Made by a program: the position numbers and the translations under genes | Notes under the pieces: model-generated | Databases searched by the model: none | The model's input: the letters and a program-made list of their open reading frames with translations, nothing else | Told to the model about the DNA's origin: nothing | Shown here: in pieces, positions 51,675 through 61,231 of the stretch | How the letters are laid out: every line of letters starts with the position of its first letter | How positions within the stretch are numbered: position 1 is the stretch's first letter | Assembly: GCA_034433795.1 (NCBI GenBank) | Contig: DAOUAE010000053.1 | Span: 27,111 to 91,110 of the forward strand | From: DAOUAE01 sp034433795 | GTDB lineage: Bacteria; Chloroflexota; UBA6077; FW602-bin22; DAOUAE01 | DNA: 64,000 bases | Reading direction: 5' to 3'

Positions 51675-53630
51675 ATGTGCGGGATCGCCGGCGTTTTCAA
51701 TCGTGTCGGGGGCCAGCCCGATCCTGAGCTGGTGCGGCGCATGTGCCTTCTTCTGCAGCACCGGGGACCAGACGGCGAGGGATTCTATCAGTCCGGACCG
51801 GTGGCGTTGGGACACCGTCGGCTGAGCATCATCGACCTCTCGGAGGCCGGGGCACAGCCGATGACGAATGAGGAGGGCACCCTCTGGCTGGTTTACAATG
51901 GCGAGATCTACAACTACGCTGATCTTCGAGTCTGGTTGACCGAGCGGGGTCACCATTTCTGCTCGCAGACCGATACCGAGGTCATCCTGCACGCCTACGA
52001 GGAAGAGGGGCCGGCCTGTCTGCATCGTTTTGTCGGTATGTTCAGTTTCGCCCTGTGGGACGAGCGACAACAGCGTCTCTTCTGCGCACGCGATCATTTT
52101 GGGATTAAACCGTTCTACTACGCGCTGACGCCGACAGAGTTTGTCTTCGCCTCTGAGATCAAAGCCATCCTCTGCCATCCTGCCTTTCGCTGTCGCCAGG
52201 CGAATCTGCCCGTCGTGCTGGACTATCTCCACCATGGGTTCCTGGATCACACAGACGAGACATTCTTTCACGGCATCCGTCAGATCCCACCAGCTCATTA
52301 TCTGATCGTCGATCACCACAGCCTGAGCTTGGTTCGCTACTGGAATCTTCCCACCCCTTTGCGGTCGGAGGCTGACGCTCCAGCCGTGGCGAAAGCGGCC
52401 GAGCGCCTGCTTGAACTTTTAACAGAGAGTGTCCGTCGGCAGCTGCGAAGCGATGTCCCGGTCGGCAGCTGCCTGAGCGGGGGCTTAGATTCGACAACCA
52501 TCGTTGTCCTGGTCAACCGGCTACTCCGGACCGGAGAGGCCCCACCCACGCACATCGGGGAGCGGCAGAAGACCTTTACCGCCCGCTTTGACGATCCGGC
52601 TTATGACAAGTGGCGCTACACCGAGCTGGTGGTCCGTCAGACCGGTGTAGAGGCCCATTCGGTTTTTCCCCGGGGAGAGGGTCTGGTCGCCGATCTGGAA
52701 CGGCTTCTCTGGCACCAGGAGGAGCCGTTTGGGTCAACGAGCGTCTACGCCCAGTGGACAGTGATGGCGCTGGCGCGCCGTGTGGGCGTGAAGGTCCTTC
52801 TCGATGGTCAGGGGAGTGACGAGATTCTGGGAGGCTATACCTCGGCCTACCCCGCCCACCTGGCTGATCTCCTGCGGCAGGGACGCGTTGGAGCGTTTAT
52901 CAGGGCGCTGAAAGTGGCCCGGAGCCATGGCCAGAGCCCGCTTCAGGCTCTGGCCTACGTGCTCTCCTTTCTCATCCCGCCGGAGATACGGCTCCGGCTG
53001 AAGGAGGTGATGGGATTGGGCGGCAGTCCGTATGTGGCGCCTGACCTTCCGCCTCGGCGAGCGATTCGCTTCGCCCAGCCCGGGTCGTGCGTACTGGATG
53101 ACCACCTCATCCACCTGCTGGTCCACAATCTCCCGGCGCTCCTGCACTATGAGGATCGCAACGCGATGGCCTTCTCCCTCGAGGCCCGGGTGCCTTTCCT
53201 GGACCCGCAGCTGGTTGAGTTCTGTTTGACCCTACCGGCTGCGTGGAAGGTTCACGGGCCCTATCGAAAAGTCGCACTCCGGTTGGCCACCGCCGGGCTG
53301 CTGCCGGAGCCGGTGCGCTGGCGGGTCGATAAAGTAGGTTTTGCCACGCCCGAGGAGATCTGGCTGCGGACCGTCCTGCGCCAGCCGGTCCTGGACCTGC
53401 TCGCCTCGCGGCCTTTCCGTGAGCGGGGATACTTCAAGGTCGACGCGGTCAAACGCGCCTTTCAGGCCCTCTGTCAAGGACAACCACAGGCGGGCAGCCA
53501 CCTCTGGCGTGTTCTCTGTCTAGAGTGGTGGGCGGAGATGTTCCTCGACCGGGACTCACTCCCTGCTCAACCATGCGTGCCCTCGCATCTGCCTCGCCAC
53601 CAGATGCTGAGGCATGAGGAACACCCATGA
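51675..53630 (+). CDS. asnB: Asparagine synthase-like amidotransferase (AsnB)
   Basis: The 651-residue protein starts with the catalytic Cys2 of class II amidotransferases (CGIAGVFNRVGG), has RLSIIDLSEAGAQPM and VYNGEIYNYADL, and a synthetase domain with the pyrophosphatase loop SCLSGGLDSTTIV and LLDGQGSDEILGGY. In polysaccharide loci such proteins (for example WbpS-like) amidate uronic-acid carboxyls; AsnB homologues also go with exosortase loci. Here the UDP-uronic acid enzymes beside it favour sugar amidation, which is inference. Confidence 0.94.
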   Translation: MCGIAGVFNRVGGQPDPELVRRMCLLLQHRGPDGEGFYQSGPVALGHRRLSIIDLSEAGAQPMTNEEGTLWLVYNGEIYNYADLRVWLTERGHHFCSQTDTEVILHAYEEEGPACLHRFVGMFSFALWDERQQRLFCARDHFGIKPFYYALTPTEFVFASEIKAILCHPAFRCRQANLPVVLDYLHHGFLDHTDETFFHGIRQIPPAHYLIVDHHSLSLVRYWNLPTPLRSEADAPAVAKAAERLLELLTESVRRQLRSDVPVGSCLSGGLDSTTIVVLVNRLLRTGEAPPTHIGERQKTFTARFDDPAYDKWRYTELVVRQTGVEAHSVFPRGEGLVADLERLLWHQEEPFGSTSVYAQWTVMALARRVGVKVLLDGQGSDEILGGYTSAYPAHLADLLRQGRVGAFIRALKVARSHGQSPLQALAYVLSFLIPPEIRLRLKEVMGLGGSPYVAPDLPPRRAIRFAQPGSCVLDDHLIHLLVHNLPALLHYEDRNAMAFSLEARVPFLDPQLVEFCLTLPAAWKVHGPYRKVALRLATAGLLPEPVRWRVDKVGFATPEEIWLRTVLRQPVLDLLASRPFRERGYFKVDAVKRAFQALCQGQPQAGSHLWRVLCLEWWAEMFLDRDSLPAQPCVPSHLPRHQMLRHEEHP

Positions 53631-55039
53631 TGCTACCTCTCCGCGTCCGGACCGCCCAGGCTGACCAGGACCGAAACTGGTCTCAGCGGCTCCTCCTGGC
53701 CGGTGCTCTGGGTCTTATTATGGCACTGGCCAGCCTCTTTGCGCTCCTGCCATATCCGGAATGGTTGCTTGCAATACTGGGGATTCTTTTACTCATCCCC
53801 CTTCTTTGGTGGCCTACAGCGGGTCTTCTCAGCGGAGTCTTTGGGCTTTCCCTTGACCAGTATTATCTGAATATTGGTTTCGCACTTAAACCCTGGATTG
53901 TTTTATTCGGGCTCACATCTCTGGCGCTTCTGGCCAAATCGGCGAAAAGACGCGAATCTCTCTCGGCAAGTATATCAGTACCCGGTCGATTCTGGCTTAT
54001 CTGTTTCCTTGTTGGAACAGGTCTCTCGCTTATTGTAGCGAATGATGCGGTCCGCGGCCTGCGTCTCTACATCGTTCTCCTCTTATTGAGCGGACTGTAC
54101 GTTCTCGTTCCTCTTTTGGTCCGTGATGAGCGAACCATCTCCCAGATTATTGCCGCCTGGTTTGCAGGAACAGCGATAGCGGTGGGAGTTGGCCTGGGAC
54201 AGTATATGACAAGTCGCGAGCAAACAATTCCGATTCTAACTTCTGTCGGAATCGTGCGTGGAGTCAGAGTGTACGGCACCTTCGGTGACCCCAATTACTT
54301 CGCCGCTTTCCTTGTTCTCGGTCTACCTGTGGCTCTTATTGGCATTTTTCAGCGTCAGATCGTGCCGATAGTTCGCATTCTTCTGGCAGGACTCGCTCTG
54401 CTTATGGGATTAACGCTCATTTTGACTCTTTCGCGTGGAGGACTCCTGGGAATGGTGGTGAGTAGTGTGGGGATTCTGGTTTTCGGCACTCGGGCTGGTC
54501 TTCCAACCCGCCATCTGCTCGGCCCGCTCTATCTCACTGCCGCTCTGGGGACGGCGGCGGTCCTGGCTCCTGATGCGATCGTTGTGCTCCAGCACCGTCT
54601 GCCTGATCTCCTGAATGTTGATCGGGGGAGTGCAGTTAATCTTGAGCGGATACGCCTCTGGGAGGCGGCATTGGAGATTGCCTCTGACCATCCATTTCTG
54701 GGGATCGGTTTGGGGAACTTTCCGCTGGTTTATCCGCGATATGCGGAGGTCGACGTCATGGTACGTGCGGCTATCGCCCACAACTCGTTTCTGGAGCTTC
54801 TGGCTGAAACAGGTCCGCTGACGCTGCTGATGGGTCTCATCTTTTTCGGACAGGTGCTCAGGCGTGGCTATTACGCCTGCGTCAGCCGCGGATCAACATC
54901 ATGGGTGGCTGTGGGATTCCTCAGCGGAGCCATCGGATTTCTCGTGCAGATGCTGACAGTTTCGATCCACTACACAGCCCATTTCTGGTTTGTTCTTGGT
55001 CTTCTTATCGCCTTAGACCGGATCTCCAGAAAGGTCTGA
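53627..55039 (+). CDS. O-antigen polymerase/ligase family protein (Wzy-like)
   Basis: The 470-residue protein has about twelve helices (LLLAGALGLIMALASLFALL, LLAILGILLLIPLLWWP, LYLTAALGTAAVLA) and the Wzy_C features TLSRGGLLGMVVSSVGILVF and IAHNSFLELLAETGPLTLLM. It probably polymerises repeat units. The DNA is visibly richer in A/T than its neighbours, common for wzy genes. Two adjacent ATG codons (53627 and 53630) overlap the asnB stop. Confidence 0.88.
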   Translation: MMLPLRVRTAQADQDRNWSQRLLLAGALGLIMALASLFALLPYPEWLLAILGILLLIPLLWWPTAGLLSGVFGLSLDQYYLNIGFALKPWIVLFGLTSLALLAKSAKRRESLSASISVPGRFWLICFLVGTGLSLIVANDAVRGLRLYIVLLLLSGLYVLVPLLVRDERTISQIIAAWFAGTAIAVGVGLGQYMTSREQTIPILTSVGIVRGVRVYGTFGDPNYFAAFLVLGLPVALIGIFQRQIVPIVRILLAGLALLMGLTLILTLSRGGLLGMVVSSVGILVFGTRAGLPTRHLLGPLYLTAALGTAAVLAPDAIVVLQHRLPDLLNVDRGSAVNLERIRLWEAALEIASDHPFLGIGLGNFPLVYPRYAEVDVMVRAAIAHNSFLELLAETGPLTLLMGLIFFGQVLRRGYYACVSRGSTSWVAVGFLSGAIGFLVQMLTVSIHYTAHFWFVLGLLIALDRISRKV

Positions 55040-55043
55040 TGGC

Positions 55044-56228
55044 ATGCGTGTTCTTTTCGTCACCAATGCTCGTGAGATCGGTGGGGCTGAGATCTACCTG
55101 CAGGGCCTGACCCGGGCGCTCTGGCGACGGGGAATTTATCTCCGCGTCGTCTGCCCACCCGGACCACTGGCCCGATCCCTGGCCCACGACCCGATCCCGG
55201 TCGTGCCTCTCGATCTGGGGACACCGGCTGGCCGCTACCGTGGCCTCAACCTCCTCCATCCCGGCAATCTCGCCCATCTGCGCTCTGTGCGCCGCCTCCT
55301 TCAGCAGCTTCAGACCGAAGCCCCCCTCGACCTGGTGCATGTCCAGCAGGATTTCAAAGAAAAACTTCTCGTCTCGCTGGCTGCCAGACAGCAGGGGATT
55401 CCAGTTATCTGGACAGAGCACGGCCAGCTTCTGCCCTGGTTAACTCGGCCACCCTGCCGCTATCTCTACCAGTGGGCGGCTAATCACCTGGCCAGTCGGA
55501 TCATCGCCGTCTCGGAGACGGTGCGCCGCAGCCTGCTCCAAATCAATATTCGACCCGACCTGATCCGCTGCGTGCGCAACGGCATACCGGCCAACGAGTT
55601 CCAGCCCCAGCCGCCCGACCCCAAACGACGGGCGATGCTGGGCATCGCACCGGACAGGCTGGTGTTGACAACGGCCTGCCGGCTGCGTCGCAGCAAGGGC
55701 CTGCAATACGCTCTTCAGAGTCTGGCCGACCTGCGGGCCAGCGGATTCGACCGACTGGTCTATCTTATCCTCGGCGAGGGGAAGCACCGTCTGGCTCTCG
55801 AGGCCCAGGCCGCCCGTCTTGGTCTGACCAGCTCGGTCATCTTCGCCGGATTTCAGCCCTGTGTCGCTCCCTATCTGGCGCAGAGCGATCTCTTTGTCTA
55901 CCCTTCCGTAGATCGCGAGGGGCTGCCGCTGGGCGTCCTTGAGGCCATGGCGATGGGCTTGCCCGTGGTTGCCACCGCCGCCGGCGACACAGCTGAAGCC
56001 GTTCAAGATGGAGTAACAGGGTACCTTGTGCCGCCCGGCGACCAGAGGGCCCTTACCGCTGCCCTCCAGAAGCTGGTCGCCGATCCCGTCCGGCGGGCGG
56101 CCTTCGGGGCCGCCGGGCGGGATCGCTATCTCCAGCGCTTTACTCTCGACCGCATGGTCGCCGAGACGCTGGCTGTCTTCGCGGAAGCGGCCGGCCCAAC
56201 CGCGCCGAAGGAGTCTCTCCGTGCCTGA
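55044..56228 (+). CDS. Glycosyltransferase family 4
   Basis: A 394-residue GT-B enzyme: RVLFVTNAREIGGAEIYLQG at the start, VIWTEHGQLLPWL, IIAVSETVRRSL, then VLTTACRLRRSKGLQYAL, LVYLILGEG and the E-x7-E motif in YPSVDREGLPLGVLEAMAMG followed by LPVVATAAGDTAEAVQDG. It overlaps the next gene by eight bases. Confidence 0.94.
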   Translation: MRVLFVTNAREIGGAEIYLQGLTRALWRRGIYLRVVCPPGPLARSLAHDPIPVVPLDLGTPAGRYRGLNLLHPGNLAHLRSVRRLLQQLQTEAPLDLVHVQQDFKEKLLVSLAARQQGIPVIWTEHGQLLPWLTRPPCRYLYQWAANHLASRIIAVSETVRRSLLQINIRPDLIRCVRNGIPANEFQPQPPDPKRRAMLGIAPDRLVLTTACRLRRSKGLQYALQSLADLRASGFDRLVYLILGEGKHRLALEAQAARLGLTSSVIFAGFQPCVAPYLAQSDLFVYPSVDREGLPLGVLEAMAMGLPVVATAAGDTAEAVQDGVTGYLVPPGDQRALTAALQKLVADPVRRAAFGAAGRDRYLQRFTLDRMVAETLAVFAEAAGPTAPKESLRA

Positions 56229-57357
56229 TCGACCGCCGGAACGCATCCTGGTGGTGAAACTCAGCGCGCTCGGGGATATTCTATTTGCGACCCCCGCCCT
56301 CCGCGCCCTACGCCAGACCTACCCAGCCGCCACCCTCCATTTTCTGGTAGCCCGGTCCTGTCGCGGAATCATTCAGACCAATCCCCATCTCGATGCCGTG
56401 CTGGTCGCCCCGGACCTGGGCGCAGGTCGCTCGCTCCCTGGCCGTCTGAGTGAGAGCAGTGCGCTGCTGCGTCTACTCTGGCAGCTCCGCCGGGGAGGTT
56501 ATGATACCGCTCTTCTCATGCACCGGTCACCATGGTTCGGTGTGTTGACTGCGCTCGCCGGTATCCCTCGTCGGATCGGTTTTGTCACAGCCGGCCCCTC
56601 GCGCTGGCTCACCACCTCTGTCCGCTTCGACCTGAGGCGGCACCGTATCGATCGTCATTTCGACCTGGTGCGTCCGCTCGGCGTCGTGCCCGGCGACCCG
56701 GCGCTGGAATTCGCCGTCCCGGCAGCCGATCACCTGTGGGCTCGATCCTGGCTGGTCAGCCATGGATGGCGTGGGGAACCCCTCATCGCCTCCTCGCCCG
56801 GCGGAGGTCGTAACGCCTGGACAGCGATGCCCAATCGTCGCTGGCCAGCCGAGCGCTTTCTCGCTCTTTACAACGCTCTCAGCCGCCACTTCGCGGCCCG
56901 CCTGCTCCTTATTGGCGACCGTCACGACCGGACGCTGATCGAGATGCTGCGCCCCGCCCTGCGGTCCACACCTCTCGTGGCGGCTGGAGAGACCACCCTG
57001 GCGCAGACCGCCGCGCTCTTAGCGGCCAGTCGCGTCTACATCGGTATCGACTCGGCTCCCCTTTTCCTGGCCGCCGCCGTGGGCACACCAACCGTCGGGC
57101 TCTTCGGTCCGACGGACGCACGGGTGATTATGCCCCTGGGACCGTCTCATATCGCTCTCCAGGGAAGCGTGCCCTGCGGCCCCTGCTACAACCCGATCCA
57201 CGGTCTCTCTGGTCTGGCGTACACCTGCCCCCTGAATCGCTGTATGCAGGAGATCAGCGTGAACCTGATCACGGCACAGGTCGAACGCCTATGGCGAGGT
57301 GAACGCCCCGGGCCTGTTATCCTGACGACGGCGGGACGCCAACTGGCCGCCAGTTGA
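56221..57357 (+). CDS. Glycosyltransferase family 9 (heptosyltransferase-like)
   Basis: The 378-residue protein shows the GT9 hallmarks: RILVVKLSALGDILFATPAL at the N-terminus, YDTALLMHRSPWFGVLTALAG, a C-terminal half with ASSPGGGRNAWTAMPNRRWP and the conserved YIGIDSAPLFLAAAVGTPTV. Characterised GT9 members add heptose to lipid A core in Gram-negatives; in a Chloroflexota setting it must act on another polymer. GTG start with AAGGAG (56210-56215) upstream. Confidence 0.92.
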   Translation: MPDRPPERILVVKLSALGDILFATPALRALRQTYPAATLHFLVARSCRGIIQTNPHLDAVLVAPDLGAGRSLPGRLSESSALLRLLWQLRRGGYDTALLMHRSPWFGVLTALAGIPRRIGFVTAGPSRWLTTSVRFDLRRHRIDRHFDLVRPLGVVPGDPALEFAVPAADHLWARSWLVSHGWRGEPLIASSPGGGRNAWTAMPNRRWPAERFLALYNALSRHFAARLLLIGDRHDRTLIEMLRPALRSTPLVAAGETTLAQTAALLAASRVYIGIDSAPLFLAAAVGTPTVGLFGPTDARVIMPLGPSHIALQGSVPCGPCYNPIHGLSGLAYTCPLNRCMQEISVNLITAQVERLWRGERPGPVILTTAGRQLAAS

Positions 57358-57383
57358 CCGGGGTTCGTCGAAAGGACACGTCG

Positions 57384-60008
57384 GTGGCTAGTCTGGATCG
57401 GCTGCCGGGACCCTCGATGGCACGACAACTCGGGGCCGAGCGCTCACACCGCTCGATGCTGGCGCCACTTCTCTGGCTCGGCTTGCTGGCTCCATTTTTT
57501 CTGATCCCCGGCCCCTGGGTGCTGGCCGGCCTGATCGGTCTGGCGATCGGCTGGCAGCATTTCGGACGACCGGCCTGGAGGACGCTCGAATCCTCCATCC
57601 GGTATCTCCTCGTGGGTGTTCTGAGCGCGGCCGTCATAGGGTTCATCTGCTCGGCCGATCCTGGTCTGAGCCTGCCTAAACTGGCCAATATTCTCTACGG
57701 GATGACGCTGGGGGTGATAGCCGCCCGGACGGCTCGCGATCAGTGGGGAAAAGATCTCCTGCGAACCGGTCTGCTTCTGGCAAGCGTGGGGGTGGCAGCC
57801 GTCGGGCTGGTCGGCACCGAGTGGAACAGCAGCAAGTTTGGCTGGTTTGCAGCGGTGCACGCCCGGCTGCCCCGGTTGAGTGGGGCGGTGGTGGACTCTT
57901 TTGGGAATGTCCAGCCCGGGATCCACCCCAATGAAGTCGGCGGTGTTCTGGCTCTGCTGCTTCCGATCGCCTGCGCACAGGCGATCTTCCCCGGTCCGTC
58001 CTTCGGGCGCTGGCTGGGGGGAGGGGTTGTCGCCCTCAGCCTCCCAACGCTCCTCCTGACCCAGTCACGTTCGGCCTGGCTGGGAGTGGCCGGGGCAGTA
58101 ATTCTTCTTCTTGCGCGCGGCTGGCGGCGCGTCTGGCCTCTCGTCTGCGCGAGTCTGGCGGTCGGGCTTGGCGGGATCATGGCGGTGGGCCCGCAGCGAT
58201 TCCTGGAAATCCTGTGGGCCGTCGACGCGGTGGCCTGGCGGGCGCCGATGATCGAGGCCCGGCTGGAGATCTGGCGACGCGGATTGCTACTCCTGCGCGA
58301 CTTCCCGCTGACCGGGATTGGGCTGAACCTCTTTCCCCGCCTCTCCGATCAATTTTATCCGTCCCCCACGCTCGGTCCGGAGGCGCACATTCCCCACGCG
58401 CACAATATTATCCTCCAGACCGCGCTGGATCTGGGACTCCCTGGTGCGCTGATCTTCTTTATGCTGATCGGTCTGACGCTCGTCCGCCTCTGGCGGCAGC
58501 GTGATTCGGCATCGGCCGGCCTGAGAACAGGTCTGATCGCCGGTCTGGTGGGATTCGCCCTCTACGGATTGCTTGACGCGGTGACTCTTGGCGCCAAACC
58601 CGGATTTCTTCTCTGGCTGGTCCTGGGCGTGGCGTGGGCGGAGGGCGACGCGCTGTCGGGGCAGGTGTTCCCCCGGCGGTGGCTGCTCCCGGGAGCAGCC
58701 CTGTTCGCTGTTACAGCCGTCTTCTTCCTTCCGCAGAACCTGGCGATGCTTCTTCTGGCGCACGCCTACCGCCGAGAGAGCGCTGAACTGGGGCGTCTGA
58801 GCGCTCTCGTCGTTCAACACAGTCCGTCCTGGCCCGTTGTGGGCAGCGACCGTGACCTGATACTGGCCCGAGCGATTGCGCCGGGCGACCCGGCCGCAGC
58901 CGGCGTCTTCTATCAGCGCTATCTCTCACGCTCTCCCGCGGACGCCGCGATCCACTATGAACGGGGACTGGCAGCGATCCGCGCCGGCCAGACGGCACTG
59001 GCGGTCCAGGCCCTGTTGGCAGCGCAAGAGTCACCGGGATTTGCGCTGGAAGCGCGCTACCAGTTGCTCCGTCTCAGAGCCCAGGGGAGATTGCTGGCGC
59101 CCGAGGCTTCCAGCCCGCAGCCGCTGGCGGTGATCGCCGAGATGACGGGGCGCCCCCGATTGCGGCGTGAGATTCCCGCTCTGACGCGCGCACTGGTCGA
59201 TATCGGCGCCCTCAGCCCTGAGGAAGGACGGCGGGTACTGGCCTTCCTTCTTTTTCACCAGCACCGGGCCGAGGCCGGCCGGCTGCTTGACCTTCTGGCC
59301 TTCAGGTTGACACAGGCAGAGTACCAGGCCTACCAGGAGATGCTCCGGCAACCAGAGGGGACCTCGTGGATTCTGCCCGCGCCCGCCTGGACGCTGCCGG
59401 CGGAGACAACCATCGCCCTCCCCGATGGCCGGCGTGCTGTCCTGGGAGTTAACCTCCTGCCTGCCCCGCGGATCATGCGTCCACCTTTCCTCTACAGCGG
59501 CTGGCATTGGGTCCCCTTCGTCGGGCACGGGACGTGGAACGCTGGCCACTTCAGCGGCGGCTTTGAATGCCCCGCCGATCGCCCTCCGTGTGTATTCCGT
59601 CTCCTCGGATTCTGGCTAGACGAACAGGGATCGGCCGAGGCTGGCCGTGGCGGGCTGGTCGGACCGACGGTCTGGTTAGAGCCCGATCAGGTTTATGCGT
59701 TTCTCCTTCAGTACCGAACCGCCCCCCGCGATCCCGGCCGGCCTGGTTTTTTTGTCGCCGCCGATCCCGGATTCGGTGGCGCCGGATACCACTTCCTTCC
59801 ACCGACGCAGGGTCGGTGGCAACAGGTGGCTCTGATAGGCCGGCTCACCCGCTCTACCCGGCCGCAGGCTGTACAGCCGATCATCAGCAACTGGCGTCAG
59901 GGCGAGGTCTGGTTCGCCAATATCGCTCTGCGGCCGGTCGTGTTTGGGCCCGACGATCGTCTCCCTGTGCCGCTTCTCATCGTTCACGGGGAGGTTCCCC
60001 CGCCGTAA
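57384..60008 (+). CDS. O-antigen ligase-like membrane protein with large C-terminal extension
   Basis: The 874-residue protein begins with about twelve helices and the Wzy_C/WaaL core: QSRSAWLGVAGAVILLLARG, AWRAPMIEARLEIWRRGLLL, HIPHAHNIILQTALDLGLPG. From about residue 450 it is soluble: a TPR-like helical part (YRRESAELGRLSALV, AAIHYERGLAAIRAGQTALA) and a beta-rich end (GHFSGGFECPADRPPCVFR, GFFVAADPGFGGAGYHFLPP). The latter looks like a carbohydrate-binding sandwich. GTG 57384 has AAAGGAC upstream; a TTG at 57354 overlaps the GT9 stop. Confidence 0.85.
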   Translation: MASLDRLPGPSMARQLGAERSHRSMLAPLLWLGLLAPFFLIPGPWVLAGLIGLAIGWQHFGRPAWRTLESSIRYLLVGVLSAAVIGFICSADPGLSLPKLANILYGMTLGVIAARTARDQWGKDLLRTGLLLASVGVAAVGLVGTEWNSSKFGWFAAVHARLPRLSGAVVDSFGNVQPGIHPNEVGGVLALLLPIACAQAIFPGPSFGRWLGGGVVALSLPTLLLTQSRSAWLGVAGAVILLLARGWRRVWPLVCASLAVGLGGIMAVGPQRFLEILWAVDAVAWRAPMIEARLEIWRRGLLLLRDFPLTGIGLNLFPRLSDQFYPSPTLGPEAHIPHAHNIILQTALDLGLPGALIFFMLIGLTLVRLWRQRDSASAGLRTGLIAGLVGFALYGLLDAVTLGAKPGFLLWLVLGVAWAEGDALSGQVFPRRWLLPGAALFAVTAVFFLPQNLAMLLLAHAYRRESAELGRLSALVVQHSPSWPVVGSDRDLILARAIAPGDPAAAGVFYQRYLSRSPADAAIHYERGLAAIRAGQTALAVQALLAAQESPGFALEARYQLLRLRAQGRLLAPEASSPQPLAVIAEMTGRPRLRREIPALTRALVDIGALSPEEGRRVLAFLLFHQHRAEAGRLLDLLAFRLTQAEYQAYQEMLRQPEGTSWILPAPAWTLPAETTIALPDGRRAVLGVNLLPAPRIMRPPFLYSGWHWVPFVGHGTWNAGHFSGGFECPADRPPCVFRLLGFWLDEQGSAEAGRGGLVGPTVWLEPDQVYAFLLQYRTAPRDPGRPGFFVAADPGFGGAGYHFLPPTQGRWQQVALIGRLTRSTRPQAVQPIISNWRQGEVWFANIALRPVVFGPDDRLPVPLLIVHGEVPPP

Positions 60009-60070
60009 ACACCGATAAAGGCCAGAGGGTGTGGCGCTGCCGGCCTGGGGCCGGACGTGGAGTCTTCACC

Positions 60071-61219
60071 TCATCCTGCTGCCGGGGCGGGCACGGGGGC
60101 AGACGCCAGCAGGTCCTGGTACAGGGCGTAAGTCTGGGCGGCCATCCGTTCGACAGTGAACTCCTGCCAGACGCGCGCCCGGGCCTGAGCACCCAGACGT
60201 TCGCGGAGGATGTGGTCATCGAGCAGACGGGTGATGGCCAGGGCCAGGGCTGTGGCGTCGCCCGAGGGGACGACCAGGCCGGTCTCACCATCGCGATTGA
60301 CGTAGGTGACACCGGTGGGGAGGTTAGTGCTCACCACCGGTTTTCCGCAGGCCATAGCCTCGACCTGAACCAGGCCAAACCCCTCGGTCGCATTGATAGA
60401 GGGGAGAACAAACACCGTGCAGGCGTGGTAAAAGGCTGCCAGCGTCTCAAGCGGCACCGGGTCGAGGAAGGTCACGCGTCGCTCCAGGCCGAGTGTGCGC
60501 GCCAGGGCTGATAGCTCGCGGCGGAGCGGTCCTTGGCCGATGATCACCAGATGCCCGTTGACCCTGGTCATGGCCTCGACGAGGTAACGAAATCCTTTGT
60601 ACGCGACCAGTCGTCCGACCCCAAGGATCAGACGTGAGCCGTACTGAGAGCGGAGGCGGCTGGCGCGCTCCGCGGTCTCCGGCGTCCAGCGAAACGGTTC
60701 AAGGTCGATTCCTAACGGAATCGACTGGCATTTCTCTCGGTATGGTCGGAGATGAGCAGAGGCCTGGAGGTAGTGCGGTGAGGTCAAAATGATCCGATCG
60801 ACACGCTTCAGGAAACGTTGCAGAAAAGGCTGGTACAGACGGAGCGCCAGGCGTTGGCGGACAATGTCGTTGTGCCAGGTTACGACCATTCGTCCCGGAA
60901 CCGGCAGCAGAAGCGCAGCCAGTTCGGCTAACGGGAAGGGGTGATGCAGATGAACGAGATCTGCGTGGGCGGCCAGTTCGCGGAAGGCCCCGAAGAGGTG
61001 AGGAGCGAGCGGCATCGAGAGAAATGTTCCGTAGCTGGGGACACGTTCGACAGGGACGCCAGCAAAGATCTCGCGTTGCCAGGCAGGTCGATGGTGGCAG
61101 ACCAGCACGGAGAGATCGAGCTGGCCTGTTCGCGCCAGCTCCCGGCAGAGAAGCGCCACGTGGGTTTCGATCCCGCCGAGATGCGGTGGAAAGAATTTAT
61201 TCACCTGCAAGATACGCAT
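60071..61219 (-). CDS. Glycosyltransferase family 4
   Basis: The 382-residue GT-B enzyme begins RILQVNKFFPPHLGGIETHV, has MVVTWHNDIVRQRLALRLY, SIPLGIDLEPFRWTPE, LILGVGRLVAYKGFRYLVEA and the E-x7-E motif in LPSINATEGFGLVQVEAMAC followed by GKPVVSTNLPTGV. It is the last gene of a minus-strand group that faces the rest of the locus. GT4 family members here likely build the repeat unit. Confidence 0.94.
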   Translation of the reverse strand: MRILQVNKFFPPHLGGIETHVALLCRELARTGQLDLSVLVCHHRPAWQREIFAGVPVERVPSYGTFLSMPLAPHLFGAFRELAAHADLVHLHHPFPLAELAALLLPVPGRMVVTWHNDIVRQRLALRLYQPFLQRFLKRVDRIILTSPHYLQASAHLRPYREKCQSIPLGIDLEPFRWTPETAERASRLRSQYGSRLILGVGRLVAYKGFRYLVEAMTRVNGHLVIIGQGPLRRELSALARTLGLERRVTFLDPVPLETLAAFYHACTVFVLPSINATEGFGLVQVEAMACGKPVVSTNLPTGVTYVNRDGETGLVVPSGDATALALAITRLLDDHILRERLGAQARARVWQEFTVERMAAQTYALYQDLLASAPVPAPAAG

Positions 61220-61231
61220 GGTCGCCTCAGA

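Noticed and set aside
60040..60054. Hairpin CCGGCC/GGCCGG between the convergent ligase and GT4 genes
   Set aside because: Short, with no T-tract on either strand; such hairpins are expected by chance here.
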